32,840 bases of DNA from Deltaproteobacteria bacterium Ga0077550 (GCA_001464385.1 LNFB01000347.1:1-32840), one strand, 5' to 3'. Positions 1-8,808 are shown, counted from the first letter of the stretch. Numbers and translations: made by a program. Notes: generated by a model not told the origin, from the sequence alone.

Positions 1-62
1 CAGCCCGGCTCGTGCATGATCCACGTGCCGTTCGAGCGCCGCTATGGCGGAGGTCGAGCCGC

Positions 63-1286
63 GTGTCTGCGCTAGGCCGTCGCCCGCGCCTGCTGCTCGT
101 CCCGGCGATCCTGGCCGGGGCGCTCGCGTCGTCGTGCTACGAGGATCCGCTGCTGCCGATCATCGGCCACGAGGCCAACGATCAGGCGTGCCAGGACGGC
201 CTCGACAACGACGGCGACCTGCTCATCGACTGCGCCGATCCGGATTGCCTGGTCGAGTCGACGCTGTGCGGCGAGGTCGTGCCCGAGTTCCCCAGCGAGG
301 ACGACGAGGCCGACGTGCTGACCTGCCACGACTTCGTCGACAACGACGACGACGGCCAGTTCGACTGCGGCGACCCCGTCTGCCGCGACATCCCCGAGAC
401 CTGCTGCATCCGCGAGAACACCGACGTCACGTGCAGTGACAACCTCGACAACGACCAGAACGGCTTCGCCGACTGCGCCGACTTCGGCTGCCGCAACGGC
501 GTGTTCGTCACGGTCTGCGACGAGGGCACCGACATCACCTGCGCCGACGAGAAGGACAACGACGGCGACGGCGTCAGCGACTGCGACGACGACGACTGCG
601 CGATGATCCAGGCCTGCGTCGGCCAGACGGGCCCCGAGACCAGCCTCGAGGCGTGCAGCGACGGCCGCGACAACGACGCCAACGGCTTCACCGACTGCAT
701 GGACTTCTCGTGCTCGATGTCGATGGACCTGGACGTGCTGCAGTACTGCGCCAACGTCCCGGCCGAGGACACGCTCGACGCCTGCACCAACGGCGAGGAC
801 GACGACAACAACGGCTTCGTCGACTGCCTCGACTTCTCCTGCTCGATGTCGACCGACCAGGACATCCTCGAGTACTGCGCCGACCAGCCGATGGAGACCT
901 CGGTCGATGCGTGCAGCAACGGCGAGGACGACGACGACAACGGCTTCATCGACTGTCTCGACTTCTCCTGCTCGCAGTCGCTCGACCCGGACGTCGTCGC
1001 GTACTGCAGCGCGATCCTCGAGATCACGCCGGAGGCCTGCTCCGACGGCGTCGACAACGACCACAACGGCTTCACCGACTGCGCCGACTTCTCCTGCCGG
1101 ACCAGCGAGGATCCCGACGTGGCGCAGGTGTGCCAGGAGAGCATCGGCGCGACCACCCAGGCCGCCAACGACAAGTGCTCCGATGGCGTCGACAACGATG
1201 GTGACAGCTTCGTCGATTGCCTCGACTGGGACTGCAGCCACAACCCGCTCGTGACGAACTGCCCGACCCCGAGGGTGTGCGAATAG
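63..1286 (+). CDS. Lipoprotein made of nine Cys/Asp DNDxDG-type repeats
   Basis: A secreted, probably outer-membrane-anchored protein of unknown function (407 aa from GTG 63). That start puts a basic stretch and a hydrophobic segment directly before Cys25 (ALASSC), a lipobox-like site. An upstream GTG at 12 only adds an arginine-rich leader. The rest of the chain is nine copies of a unit whose core reads C-x(2)-G/N-x-DNDxxGxxDCxDxxC, spaced about 35-48 residues apart. The middle copies share the ending DFSCS. The Asp/Asn pattern resembles the short metal-binding repeats of the MopE/thrombospondin-3 kind, and the paired Cys suggest disulfides, so calcium binding in the periplasm or outside the cell is plausible but inferred. 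There is no catalytic domain. The next gene, 26 bp downstream, carries the same repeat. Confidence 0.85.
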   Translation: MSALGRRPRLLLVPAILAGALASSCYEDPLLPIIGHEANDQACQDGLDNDGDLLIDCADPDCLVESTLCGEVVPEFPSEDDEADVLTCHDFVDNDDDGQFDCGDPVCRDIPETCCIRENTDVTCSDNLDNDQNGFADCADFGCRNGVFVTVCDEGTDITCADEKDNDGDGVSDCDDDDCAMIQACVGQTGPETSLEACSDGRDNDANGFTDCMDFSCSMSMDLDVLQYCANVPAEDTLDACTNGEDDDNNGFVDCLDFSCSMSTDQDILEYCADQPMETSVDACSNGEDDDDNGFIDCLDFSCSQSLDPDVVAYCSAILEITPEACSDGVDNDHNGFTDCADFSCRTSEDPDVAQVCQESIGATTQAANDKCSDGVDNDGDSFVDCLDWDCSHNPLVTNCPTPRVCE

Positions 1287-1312
1287 CCCCCGCGAGACTG
1301 CGAACCTGCACC

Positions 1313-2899
1313 GTGAACCGCGTATCCCTGGTCCTGTCGTTCCTGCTCGCGTTCGTCGCCACCTGGCTCGCACCGGGCGCCCGTGCCCGCGCCGTCGAGC
1401 CCGACGTGCCCGACGTCGCGGCCGAGCCCACGGCGGCCGAGCCCGCGCCGGTGTCCGAGGCTCCGCGCACCGAGACGGTGTGCGACGACGGCCAGGACAA
1501 CGACGGCGACACCGTCTACGACTGCGGTGACGACGACTGCAAGTCCGAGCGCGCCTGCGAGAAGGGCGGCCCCGAGAACACCGAGACCACCTGCCACGAC
1601 TGGGTCGACAACGACGACGACGGCTACGTCGACTGCGACGACTTCGACTGCGGCTCGACCACCGCGTGCAAGGGCTCGTGGGACGCGGGCGGCGGCGGTG
1701 CGAGCTCCGGCGGCGGCGACGACGTCCGCCCCGGCAAGGGCCAGAGCGAGGCCGACCTCATCGGCAAGAACGGCGACAACGACGGCGAGCGCGACAACAT
1801 CGTGTGTGCGGACGGCGTCGACAACGACAACGACGGCCGCACCGATTGCGACGACCTCGGCTGCAAGCTGACGTCCGAGGTCACCGTGTGCCAGCCGGGC
1901 ACCAACTTCCGCCTGTCGGTCGTCGCCCGCGTCGCGCAGAGCTACGACGTGCAGGAGAAGAAGTCGAACACCGAGTTCGACGTCCTGCAGCTCCGCGCCC
2001 TCGGCGAGATGCCGTTCATCCAGAACTCGTTCTTCTTGATCTCGGCGCGCATGGAGAAGACCCCGCGGGTGGTGTTCGCCATGTTCCAGGTGCCGCTGGG
2101 CAAGAAGGGCCACTACATGAACGTCAACAGCGGCGGCGGCGGTCTGTCGCTCGAGCTGGTGCGCTCGGTCCACAAGCGCATGCTCGCCGACCCGGCGTTC
2201 TACGTGTACAACGCGTTCGAGCAGGGCAACGGCGCCGCGGTCGAGTTCGGCGGCCCCATCGACAAGAAGGGCAAGTACCTCTACCGGACGTTCTTGGGCG
2301 GCGGCAGCGGTCGCTTCGCCGGCAACATCGGCGGGACGTTCTTCCCCGACAACAACAACAACTACACGTTCTCCGCGGGCGCGCAGTTCTGGATGAACTT
2401 CGTCGGCTACTACAACCGCTGGGACACGCCGTTCATCTACACGCCGTCGCCGCTCGCGGTGGCGCTGGCGGTCGGCGGCAAGTACGACCAGCGCTCGCAG
2501 GAGCGCTACCCGGCGGCCAACGTGCAGTTCATCGTGCGCTGGCGCCGGCTGCAGTTCTCGGCCGAGAACTACACGAAGCGCGAGCTCGTCTTCAAGAACT
2601 GGCAGACGGCGTACAACATCCAGGTCGGCGTGCTGGCGATCTCGAAGCGGCTGATGCTCGCGGCCGACTTCGGCCAGTACCTCGCCACCGACTTCGAGGA
2701 TCCGCCGGACGTGCTCGGCTACGACCTGCGCCGCCAGCTCCAGGAGCTGCAGTACCGCGTGGCGGCCCACGTGTACCTGTGGCGCGACGTGCTGTTCCTG
2801 ACCGCGATCTGGCGCGACCGCCGGGTCGAGCCCGCGGCCGGCGACAGCGGGATCAACGTGCTGCAGGACATGCGCCTCCTGATGACCTACCGCTGGTAG
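1313..2899 (+). CDS. Outer-membrane beta-barrel protein with three N-terminal DNDxDG repeats
   Basis: Predicted outer-membrane protein, 528 aa from GTG 1313. This start gives a classical signal peptide (hydrophobic core LVLSFLLAFVATWLA, cleavage near ARA27), while the upstream in-frame start only adds antisense-like residues. Residues about 50-190 hold three DNDxDGxxDCxDxxC repeats and a Gly-rich linker. From about residue 197 the chain alternates polar and hydrophobic residues in strand-like segments rich in Tyr, Trp and Phe, and it ends in TYRW, an aromatic last residue typical of substrates of the BAM assembly machine. The barrel resembles porin-like channels in general but I cannot name the family. 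It lies 26 bp after the nine-repeat lipoprotein, so the two are probably co-transcribed and may work together at the surface. Confidence 0.85.
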   Translation: MNRVSLVLSFLLAFVATWLAPGARARAVEPDVPDVAAEPTAAEPAPVSEAPRTETVCDDGQDNDGDTVYDCGDDDCKSERACEKGGPENTETTCHDWVDNDDDGYVDCDDFDCGSTTACKGSWDAGGGGASSGGGDDVRPGKGQSEADLIGKNGDNDGERDNIVCADGVDNDNDGRTDCDDLGCKLTSEVTVCQPGTNFRLSVVARVAQSYDVQEKKSNTEFDVLQLRALGEMPFIQNSFFLISARMEKTPRVVFAMFQVPLGKKGHYMNVNSGGGGLSLELVRSVHKRMLADPAFYVYNAFEQGNGAAVEFGGPIDKKGKYLYRTFLGGGSGRFAGNIGGTFFPDNNNNYTFSAGAQFWMNFVGYYNRWDTPFIYTPSPLAVALAVGGKYDQRSQERYPAANVQFIVRWRRLQFSAENYTKRELVFKNWQTAYNIQVGVLAISKRLMLAADFGQYLATDFEDPPDVLGYDLRRQLQELQYRVAAHVYLWRDVLFLTAIWRDRRVEPAAGDSGINVLQDMRLLMTYRW

Positions 2900-2917
2900 G
2901 TCGCCCCGTCGCGAAAC

Positions 2918-3655
2918 TCAGTCCTCGAAGCCGAGCGGCAGGGCGTCGATCGCCGCGAGCGTCGTGAGCACGACGCCGCGGACCTCGCTCGACTCACCCG
3001 CGGCGATCCACGCCCACTCGGGCCGCGCGACGATCATCGCCCCGAGCACCTGCGTGTCGCGGCGCAGCTGCAGCACCGGCGCGTCGAGGTGGCGGCGGAT
3101 GAGCTTCAGCTTCACGACCCAGAGCAGCACCTCGAGCTTCAGCGGGGCGATCGCGGGGGCGTCGGTCGCCGTCATGGTGCCGCCGACGTTCTTGTCGAGG
3201 CGACCGCCCGCCTCGAGGTGCCAGCGGTGCTCGCCCTGCACGTCACAGGTGACGCGGACCTCGTCGTTGGTGAGGTCCGCGACCTCGCCGTAGTCCGCCC
3301 CGACCGTGGGCACGCGGTGGCCGGTGCAGGTGGCCCGGAAGTCGCGGTCGGGCCCGTGGACCACGAGCTCGAGGTCGTAGCGCCAGCCGGGGCGACGCGG
3401 GCCGACCGCGGGGGTGACCATCGCGAGGTCGACGGAGCTCTCGCGGATCCGCGCCCGCTCGATCGTGTAGGGCCCGAGTCGGAACGACCCGTCGCCGCCG
3501 CGCTCCCGCTCCCAGCGGGGGTGCTTCTGCACGCCGGGGTCCACCGTCTTCAGCGACGCGCGGCGGACCCCGTCGCAGGCGAGCGGGGTGCAGGCGAGGG
3601 CGAGCGCCAGGATCGTCGGCAGGGGGCGACGCGGAGCTGGGGTCGGGCGCGGCAC
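2918..3655 (-). CDS. Lipoprotein of unknown function
   Basis: A 245-aa protein starting at GTG 3655, the only start that includes the whole signal sequence. The first 27 residues are Pro/Arg-rich, then hydrophobic, followed by Cys22 and Cys27 in lipobox-like settings (ALAC, PLAC), so it is probably a lipoprotein. The remainder is a mixed alpha/beta chain with two further Cys in short contexts (ATCTGH, VTCDVQG) that could form a disulfide. I do not recognise a family. It converges on the beta-barrel gene with only 18 bp between stops, and diverges from the five-repeat lipoprotein gene at 3814 across about 158 bp that must hold both promoters. Confidence 0.7.
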   Translation of the reverse strand: MPRPTPAPRRPLPTILALALACTPLACDGVRRASLKTVDPGVQKHPRWERERGGDGSFRLGPYTIERARIRESSVDLAMVTPAVGPRRPGWRYDLELVVHGPDRDFRATCTGHRVPTVGADYGEVADLTNDEVRVTCDVQGEHRWHLEAGGRLDKNVGGTMTATDAPAIAPLKLEVLLWVVKLKLIRRHLDAPVLQLRRDTQVLGAMIVARPEWAWIAAGESSEVRGVVLTTLAAIDALPLGFED

Positions 3656-3813
3656 GGAACCCGGATGTCACTAGCATCCGCGCGACCTCGCCGTCACGCG
3701 CCGGTTGCCCGTGCCCCGCGGACGTGAGCCCCGATACCCCGGCCTCCGCCACAGTGCGTCGCGTTGGAAGCGCCATTGTCTGGATCGGCGGAGTTGGTCT
3801 AGAAGCCTGTCCT

Positions 3814-4581
3814 ATGCTGCGTACGCTTCGTCTCTCGCCCCTGCTCGTGCTCGTGTTCGCGACCGCCTGCCTCGACGATGGCACCTCGGGGGACAGCGAC
3901 GACGGCAACACCAACGCCATGACCAGCGCCGATCCGGACACCGGGTCCGCCGACACGGCGAGCGGCGACGCCGAGGACAACGACGCGGCGTGCATGGACG
4001 GCGTCGACAACGACGGCGACACGTTCATCGACTGCGACGACTTCAGCTGCACGATGGCGCCCGGCGTCACCGTCTGTGGCAACTCGACCGCGAACGACAC
4101 CGGCAACGACACCTCCGCGGTCGACGAGGACAGCGACGCGACCTGTGCCGATGGCCTGGACAACGACCAGGACTCGTACATGGACTGCGACGACTTCAGC
4201 TGCTCGATGAACCCCGACGTCACCGTGTGCGGTGGCACCTCGCTGGGCGGCACCGAGAACGACGACGCCCAGTGCATGGACGGCATGGACAACGACGACG
4301 ACGACGCGATCGACTGCCTCGATCTCGACTGCGTGATGGCCGAAGCCGCGACGTCGTGCAACGGCCCCGAGGACGCCGACGACGCCTGCTCGAACGGCTG
4401 GGACGACGACGACGACAGCTACATCGACTGCGACGACTTCGACTGCGACGGCACGACCGCGTGCCCCAGCGAGAACACCGACGAGTTGTGCGATGACGGC
4501 GTCGACAACGACATGGACGACCACGTCGACTGCGACGACTTCGACTGTTCGATGAACACCAACGTCACGGTCTGTCCGTGA
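3814..4581 (+). CDS. Lipoprotein with five Cys/Asp DNDxDG-type repeats
   Basis: 255 aa from ATG 3814, chosen because it opens a standard lipoprotein signal (MLRTLRLSPLLVLVFATAC). In-frame codons upstream give no signal peptide. After an acidic Asp/Ser/Thr linker come five repeats with the core C-x-DGxDNDxDxxxDCDDFxC. Most are followed by a short PxVTVC tail, so each unit offers four Cys and many carboxylates. The pattern is the same as in the proteins encoded at 63 and 1313, pointing to a shared metal-binding, surface-exposed role (inferred). The stop codon overlaps the GTG start of the metallophosphoesterase gene by 4 bp (GTGA), so the two are translationally coupled and the products may act together. 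Confidence 0.85.
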   Translation: MLRTLRLSPLLVLVFATACLDDGTSGDSDDGNTNAMTSADPDTGSADTASGDAEDNDAACMDGVDNDGDTFIDCDDFSCTMAPGVTVCGNSTANDTGNDTSAVDEDSDATCADGLDNDQDSYMDCDDFSCSMNPDVTVCGGTSLGGTENDDAQCMDGMDNDDDDAIDCLDLDCVMAEAATSCNGPEDADDACSNGWDDDDDSYIDCDDFDCDGTTACPSENTDELCDDGVDNDMDDHVDCDDFDCSMNTNVTVCP

Positions 4582-5495
4582 CGCTGCGCGCGGCCCTCGG
4601 CGTCGTCCTGGCCGCGCTGCCCTCCTGCACCGCGCCCGCCGGTGTTCCCGGCGGCGCGCCGGCCGAGCCGCCCTCCGCCGAGCGGGTCGCGATCGAACGA
4701 CCCGTCGACAGCGTCGAGTTCGCGATCATCGGCGACTTCGGCAAGGCCGGCCAGGCCGAGGCCGATGTCGCCGCGCTCGTGCACGGCTGGACCCCGGCGT
4801 TCATCGTCACCACCGGCGACAACAACTACGACGATGGTGCGGCGTCGACCATCGACGAGAACATCGGCCAGTACTACCACGACTTCATCGCGCCCTACCG
4901 CGGCCGCTTCGGCGCGGGCGCCCGCGAGAACCGGTTCTTCCCCGCGCTCGGCAACCACGACTGGCGCGCGACCGATCTGAAGCCGCACACCGACTACTTC
5001 GCGCTGCCGGGCAACGAGCGCTACTACACGGCGTCGATCGGCCCGGTCGACGTCTTCGTCGTCGACAGCGATGCGCACGAGCCCGACGGGATCGAGGCGG
5101 GCTCGACGCAGGCGACGTGGTTGCAGCAGGCGCTCGCGGCCGCCGATGGCCCGTGGAAGCTGGTGGTGATGCACCATCCGCCGTACTCGTCGGGCGATCA
5201 CGGCTCCGACGAGCGGCTGCGCTGGCCCTACCGCGAGTGGGGCGCGACGGCGGTCATCGCGGGGCACGACCACCACTACGAGCGCATCGAGACCGACGGC
5301 ATGCTCTACTTCGTCAACGGCCTGGGCGGGAACCCCAACCGCTACGCGGTGAAGGCCCCGATCGAGGGCAGCGTCGTGCGCTACAACGAGGATCACGGGG
5401 CGATGCGCGTGTTCGCGGACGCGCAGGGCATCCGCTTCGAGTTCGTCACCCGTGCGGGGGTCGTCGTCGACACCGCCGTCCGCAAGGCGCCGTAG
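4578..5495 (+). CDS. Calcineurin-like metallophosphoesterase, acid-phosphatase type, lipoprotein
   Basis: A 305-aa exported phosphoesterase. The N-terminus is hydrophobic and ends in LPSC17, a possible lipobox. The full set of metallophosphoesterase motifs is present in order: GDFG (Asp53), GDNNY (Asp81), GNHD (Asn126-His127-Asp128), MHHPPY (His199-His200) and GHDHHYER (His230, His232). These are the ligands of a two-metal centre, and GDNNY with GHDHHYER is the arrangement of purple acid phosphatases of the tartrate-resistant type. The expected reaction is hydrolysis of phosphomonoesters or diesters outside the cytoplasm; the substrate is unknown. Translation begins at GTG inside the stop of the preceding repeat lipoprotein. 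It could scavenge phosphate or remodel extracellular phosphates. Confidence 0.88.
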   Translation: MTLRAALGVVLAALPSCTAPAGVPGGAPAEPPSAERVAIERPVDSVEFAIIGDFGKAGQAEADVAALVHGWTPAFIVTTGDNNYDDGAASTIDENIGQYYHDFIAPYRGRFGAGARENRFFPALGNHDWRATDLKPHTDYFALPGNERYYTASIGPVDVFVVDSDAHEPDGIEAGSTQATWLQQALAAADGPWKLVVMHHPPYSSGDHGSDERLRWPYREWGATAVIAGHDHHYERIETDGMLYFVNGLGGNPNRYAVKAPIEGSVVRYNEDHGAMRVFADAQGIRFEFVTRAGVVVDTAVRKAP

Positions 5496-5572
5496 CGGCC
5501 GACCGCGTACCCTCGCCCCGGCGCGCCCTCGCCCCTGGCAAGTGCGCGGGGCATGTCCCATCATCGGCACCC

Positions 5573-6739
5573 GTGTCACGCCTGCGCCACGCCCTGTCCG
5601 CCGTCCTCGCGTGTGCGCCGATCCCCGCGTGCATCCCCTCGGGGTCGGCGTGCGACAAGCCGGCGGCCGCGTGCCCCACCGACGGGACCACCGGCGACGA
5701 CGGCTCGACGGGCACGCAGGGCACGACGACGACGTCGCCGACGACCACCGCGCCCACGACGACGATGGGCGCGACCTCGCAGGACGACGCCGACAGCAGC
5801 ACGACCGAGCCGTTGGTGTGCAACGGCGCGAGCCTCCGCGTGGTGAGCTTCAACGTGAAGTCGGTCGGGGCCGAGGGCAGCGACGAGTGGGACGCGCTCG
5901 GATCCCTGCTCGCGCGGCTCGCCCCCGACGTGCTGTGCATCGAGGAGTTCGGCGACGGCGAGACCGGCGCGCTGCGGGCCCTGACGACGGCCCTGGGCTG
6001 GTCCGAGCCGATCCAGGCCGAGACCTCCCCGGCCATCGGCGGCGAGCTCCGCAACGCGTGCATGGGCCCGCACCCGATGGCGCGCATCGACTCGTATGGC
6101 AGCGAGCTGTCGGGCGATGCGGACGCCAACGACGTCGGTCGCGATTTCCTCGGCGTGCGCCTGGTGCTGGACGGCTGCCCGATCAACGTCCTCGCCGTGC
6201 ACGCGAAGTCTGGCCAGGAGGACCTCGATTTCTTCCGCCGCCAGGTCGAGTTCGTGCGGCTCGGCCAGGCCGTCGCCGACGTCCGCGACAAGCGCCCGGG
6301 CGAGGCCGTGGTGGTGATGGGCGACTTCAACGAGAACACCGACGACCCGGCGATCGGCACCGTGTTCGACGCCGAGCCCGCCGGCTTGCCGCCGTCGTAC
6401 CAGCTCGGCGACGACATCGAGTTCCCCCTGACCTACGATCCGTTCGCGACGATCGCGGCCGCGGGCCTCGAGCGGGTCGAGGCCACCCACGAGGATTCCG
6501 AGCGCATCGGGACCTGGGGCGTGAGCGCGGCGCAGGACGGCATCCGCATCGACTACGTGTGGCTCGACGGGCCTGCGCTCGATGGCGCGATGGTGTTCGA
6601 CGCGTGCCGCGACGACGGCGTCGACGAGCCGCCCGCGGGGCAATTCCTGCCGATGCAGGGCGATCCCGTGCCCTGCGTTGCCTCTGCGATGGCGTCCGAT
6701 CACCTGCCCGTCGTCGTCGATCTCACGCTTGCCCCATGA
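5573..6739 (+). CDS. Endonuclease/exonuclease/phosphatase-fold lipoprotein
   Basis: 388 aa from GTG 5573, which starts a short signal peptide ending at IPAC. A low-complexity Thr/Ser/Gly linker (about residues 40-80) precedes the catalytic domain. The EEP (DNase I/AP endonuclease/inositol phosphatase) signatures are visible: SFNVKS with Asn94, IEEFG with Glu124-Glu125, a mid-chain HAKSG, GDFNEN with Asp251 and Asn253, RIDYVW, and SDHLPVV with Asp376-His377. It should be an active metal-dependent phosphodiesterase or phosphatase acting outside the cytoplasm. Extracellular nuclease and phospholipase-like roles are both possible. It follows the metallophosphoesterase by 77 bp in the same direction, so this stretch encodes two different secreted phosphate-ester hydrolases. 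Confidence 0.88.
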   Translation: MSRLRHALSAVLACAPIPACIPSGSACDKPAAACPTDGTTGDDGSTGTQGTTTTSPTTTAPTTTMGATSQDDADSSTTEPLVCNGASLRVVSFNVKSVGAEGSDEWDALGSLLARLAPDVLCIEEFGDGETGALRALTTALGWSEPIQAETSPAIGGELRNACMGPHPMARIDSYGSELSGDADANDVGRDFLGVRLVLDGCPINVLAVHAKSGQEDLDFFRRQVEFVRLGQAVADVRDKRPGEAVVVMGDFNENTDDPAIGTVFDAEPAGLPPSYQLGDDIEFPLTYDPFATIAAAGLERVEATHEDSERIGTWGVSAAQDGIRIDYVWLDGPALDGAMVFDACRDDGVDEPPAGQFLPMQGDPVPCVASAMASDHLPVVVDLTLAP

Positions 6740-6828
6740 GGCGCGCGGCGCGAGCGTGCGCGGTCGCGGCCGTCGCTCGCGCGTGACGAACCGGTGGTAG
6801 CCTCCGCGGCGCTCGCGGAGAACTCGTC

Positions 6829-7710
6829 GTGGCCCACACCATTCGATCCTTCCGATTGTCGCCGTTGTTCATCCTGCTCGCGTGCACCGCCGAGGCGGCC
6901 CCCGACGAGGAGGAGTCGCTGTCGGCCGGCATCGACGAGGTCGGCGAGACCACCTCACCGATGCGCATGGACTTCGGGCCCGACGGCAAGCTCGACCTCG
7001 AGGACCACGACGTCTCCGAGATCGCGGAGGTCTTCGGCCACAGCGCCGACACGCTGTACCGCCTCGATCCCGAGACCAAGGCCGTCACCGTGGTCGGCAC
7101 GTTCGACGGCTGCAACGCCAGCATCATCGACATCGCGCTCGACGCCGATTCGCGCATGTTCGGCACCGCCTACGGCTCGCTGTACTCGATCGATCGCAAG
7201 ACCGGCGCGTGCACGCTCATCGCCGACGGTGACTACCCGACCTCGCTGTCGTTCGTGCCGGCCGGCACCGTCGATCCCGACGTCGAGGCGCTCGTCGGCT
7301 TCGTCGAGGAGCAGTACATCCGCATCGACGTCGACACCGGCGCCGTCACCGAGCTCGGCGTGCTCCCCGACGGCCTGCGGTCCAGCGGCGATGTCGTCTC
7401 CGTCAAGGACGGCGACACGTGGCTGACGGTCTTCGGCCCCGGCTGCGAGACCGGCGACTGCATCGTGTCGATCGACCCCAGCACCGGCGACGTGCTGCGC
7501 AACTACGGCGAGATGCCCTACTCCAAGGTCTTCGGCCTGGCGTTCTGGGCCGGCCGCGCCTACGGCTTCTCCGAGGCCGGCGAGCTGTTCCAGATCGACT
7601 TCGGCGACACGACCGTGACGACCACGCAGATCGAGGTCCCGGGCGCGCCGTCGGGCCTGTCGTTCTACGGCGCCGGGTCCACGACCTCGGCGCCGCCCCA
7701 GGTCGGGTAG
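6829..7710 (+). CDS. Lipoprotein with beta-propeller-like repeats
   Basis: 293 aa from GTG 6829, with a strong lipobox (SPLFILLAC, Cys19). Several short repeats of the kind LYxIDxxTGxxTxxG recur through the chain (DTLYRLDPETKAVTVVG, SLYSIDRKTGACTLIA, YIRIDVDTGAVTELG, CIVSIDPSTGDVL), which is how NHL/SMP-30-like or quinoprotein-like propeller blades look. No catalytic residues can be assigned, so a binding or scaffolding role on the periplasmic or outer face is the safest inference. An acidic linker separates the lipid anchor from the propeller. It comes about 90 bp after the EEP-fold gene and probably closes the plus-strand run. Confidence 0.8.
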   Translation: MAHTIRSFRLSPLFILLACTAEAAPDEEESLSAGIDEVGETTSPMRMDFGPDGKLDLEDHDVSEIAEVFGHSADTLYRLDPETKAVTVVGTFDGCNASIIDIALDADSRMFGTAYGSLYSIDRKTGACTLIADGDYPTSLSFVPAGTVDPDVEALVGFVEEQYIRIDVDTGAVTELGVLPDGLRSSGDVVSVKDGDTWLTVFGPGCETGDCIVSIDPSTGDVLRNYGEMPYSKVFGLAFWAGRAYGFSEAGELFQIDFGDTTVTTTQIEVPGAPSGLSFYGAGSTTSAPPQVG

Positions 7711-7798
7711 ATCTTTTTCGCCGGCGGGATGTCGAGGACGCCGCCTCGGCTCCGACCTCGGGGAAACGCCGGGCAGACCCCGCGCGAGGAGACCGACC

Positions 7799-8065
7799 AT
7801 GCCGCAGAAGACGCTGTTCGTGAGCTGCGAGAGCCAGGACGAGGTCGACGCGCTGTGGACCAAGTTGCTCGCGGGCGGCGGCCGCGAGGACCAGTGCGGT
7901 TGGCTGCGCGATCGCTTCGGGCTGTCGTGGCAGATCATCCCCAAGCAGCTCGGCCAGATGCTCGGGGACCCGGACCCGGCTCGGTCGCGCCGGGTGATGG
8001 CGGCGATGATGTCGATGGTGAAGCTCGACATCGCCGCCCTCGAGCGCGCCTACGCCGGGTCGTGA
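7799..8065 (+). CDS. Half-length PhnB/VOC-fold protein (C-terminal module only)
   Basis: 88 aa, matching the C-terminal half of the PhnB-like vicinal-oxygen-chelate family (often annotated as 3-demethylubiquinone methyltransferase domain). The landmarks are FVSCESQDEVDALW, a Gly-rich turn, QCGWLRDRFGLSWQIIP, then DPDPARSRRVMAAM and a final LDIAALERAY, all in the expected order. The family is usually about 150 aa. Here the first beta-alpha-beta module is absent, and none of its sequence is seen in the preceding 88 bp. The start is nevertheless well formed, with GAGGAG seven bases before the ATG, so this may be a genuine single-module protein that dimerises rather than a decayed gene. Function is unknown. 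Confidence 0.8.
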   Translation: MPQKTLFVSCESQDEVDALWTKLLAGGGREDQCGWLRDRFGLSWQIIPKQLGQMLGDPDPARSRRVMAAMMSMVKLDIAALERAYAGS

Positions 8066-8340
8066 GCTGGGTGGGACGGATTCGCCCGGTCGGGCGGCGA
8101 CCGGTGTGGCGGATGGGCGCGCGGGCGGTGGCGACGCTCGCCAGGATCCGCATCGGGTTCGGGATCCGGTTTGCGACCCTCGATAGCAACCGCGGATCGG
8201 GATCGCTGCGGGCGTCTGGTGACCCGATCCGGGTGGTCAGCCGGACGGCGTCGGGTTGACGGGACCACGGCGGTCGCCACGGATTCCCCCAAGGTGCGCC
8301 CGCCGAGGGCACGGCCCCGCTCTTGCAGACCAGTGCGAGC

Positions 8341-8808
8341 GTGACCCTCTCCGCCCGCATCGCCCTGGTCCTCGTCGTGGGTTCGTCGCTCGTCGCCGGC
8401 TGTGGGGTCGCCGATGCGCACCCCAACGACGAGGTCGCGATGACCGGCGGCGGCGACGAGCGGGTGCTCGGCAAGCGCGCGTTCGATGCGGCCTCGGCCG
8501 GCTACCCCACGTTCGATCGGCTCGCCACCGAGGCGCCGCAGCGCACGGTGGTGCGCGCGCGGGCGCAGCTCGCCGTGCTCGCGCGCGACCTGACCGTGCT
8601 GCAGTCCAGCGGCGGCGCCGATGCGACCGAGTTCGGCGCGGCGGCGGCCCTGCTCGCGGACGCGCGCGTCGTCGTCACCGAGCTCGACGAGGTCTTCGAC
8701 GCCGGTCGTGCGATCGACGACGCCTCGCTCGCGCTGCTGGTCGCGAAGGTCCAGGGCGTGCAGCTCGCCCTCGACGGCCTGCGTGCGCGTCGTGTCCGCG
8801 GGGCGTGA
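8341..8808 (+). CDS. Small helical lipoprotein, unknown function
   Basis: 155 aa from GTG 8341. An upstream TTG at 8323 is in frame but adds only six residues before the signal. The signal peptide is textbook: TLSARIALVLVVGSSLVAGC with Cys21 as the lipidated residue. After a short His/Asp-containing linker the protein is mostly helical, with heptad-like Leu/Ala/Val spacing (for example from ARAQLAVLARDLTVL to VQGVQLALDGL), and it ends in a basic tail. I do not recognise the family. Its 3' part lies opposite the open but non-homologous C-terminal extension of the HipA-like frame on the minus strand. The clear lipobox favours this strand as the one truly coding there. Confidence 0.7.
   Translation: MTLSARIALVLVVGSSLVAGCGVADAHPNDEVAMTGGGDERVLGKRAFDAASAGYPTFDRLATEAPQRTVVRARAQLAVLARDLTVLQSSGGADATEFGAAAALLADARVVVTELDEVFDAGRAIDDASLALLVAKVQGVQLALDGLRARRVRGA

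Noticed and set aside
182..2770. An 862-codon open frame on the minus strand opposite the repeat lipoprotein and barrel genes
   Set aside because: It is the antisense of Asp/Cys repeat codons in GC-rich DNA, giving Val/Ala/Ser low-complexity sequence without start, signal or domain. The plus-strand genes have signal peptides and motifs.
8066..8340. A gene or RNA in the 275-bp gap before the small lipoprotein
   Set aside because: Only Arg-rich frames and short GGATCGGGATCG-type repeats are visible, with no ribosome binding site or structured RNA recognisable by eye.
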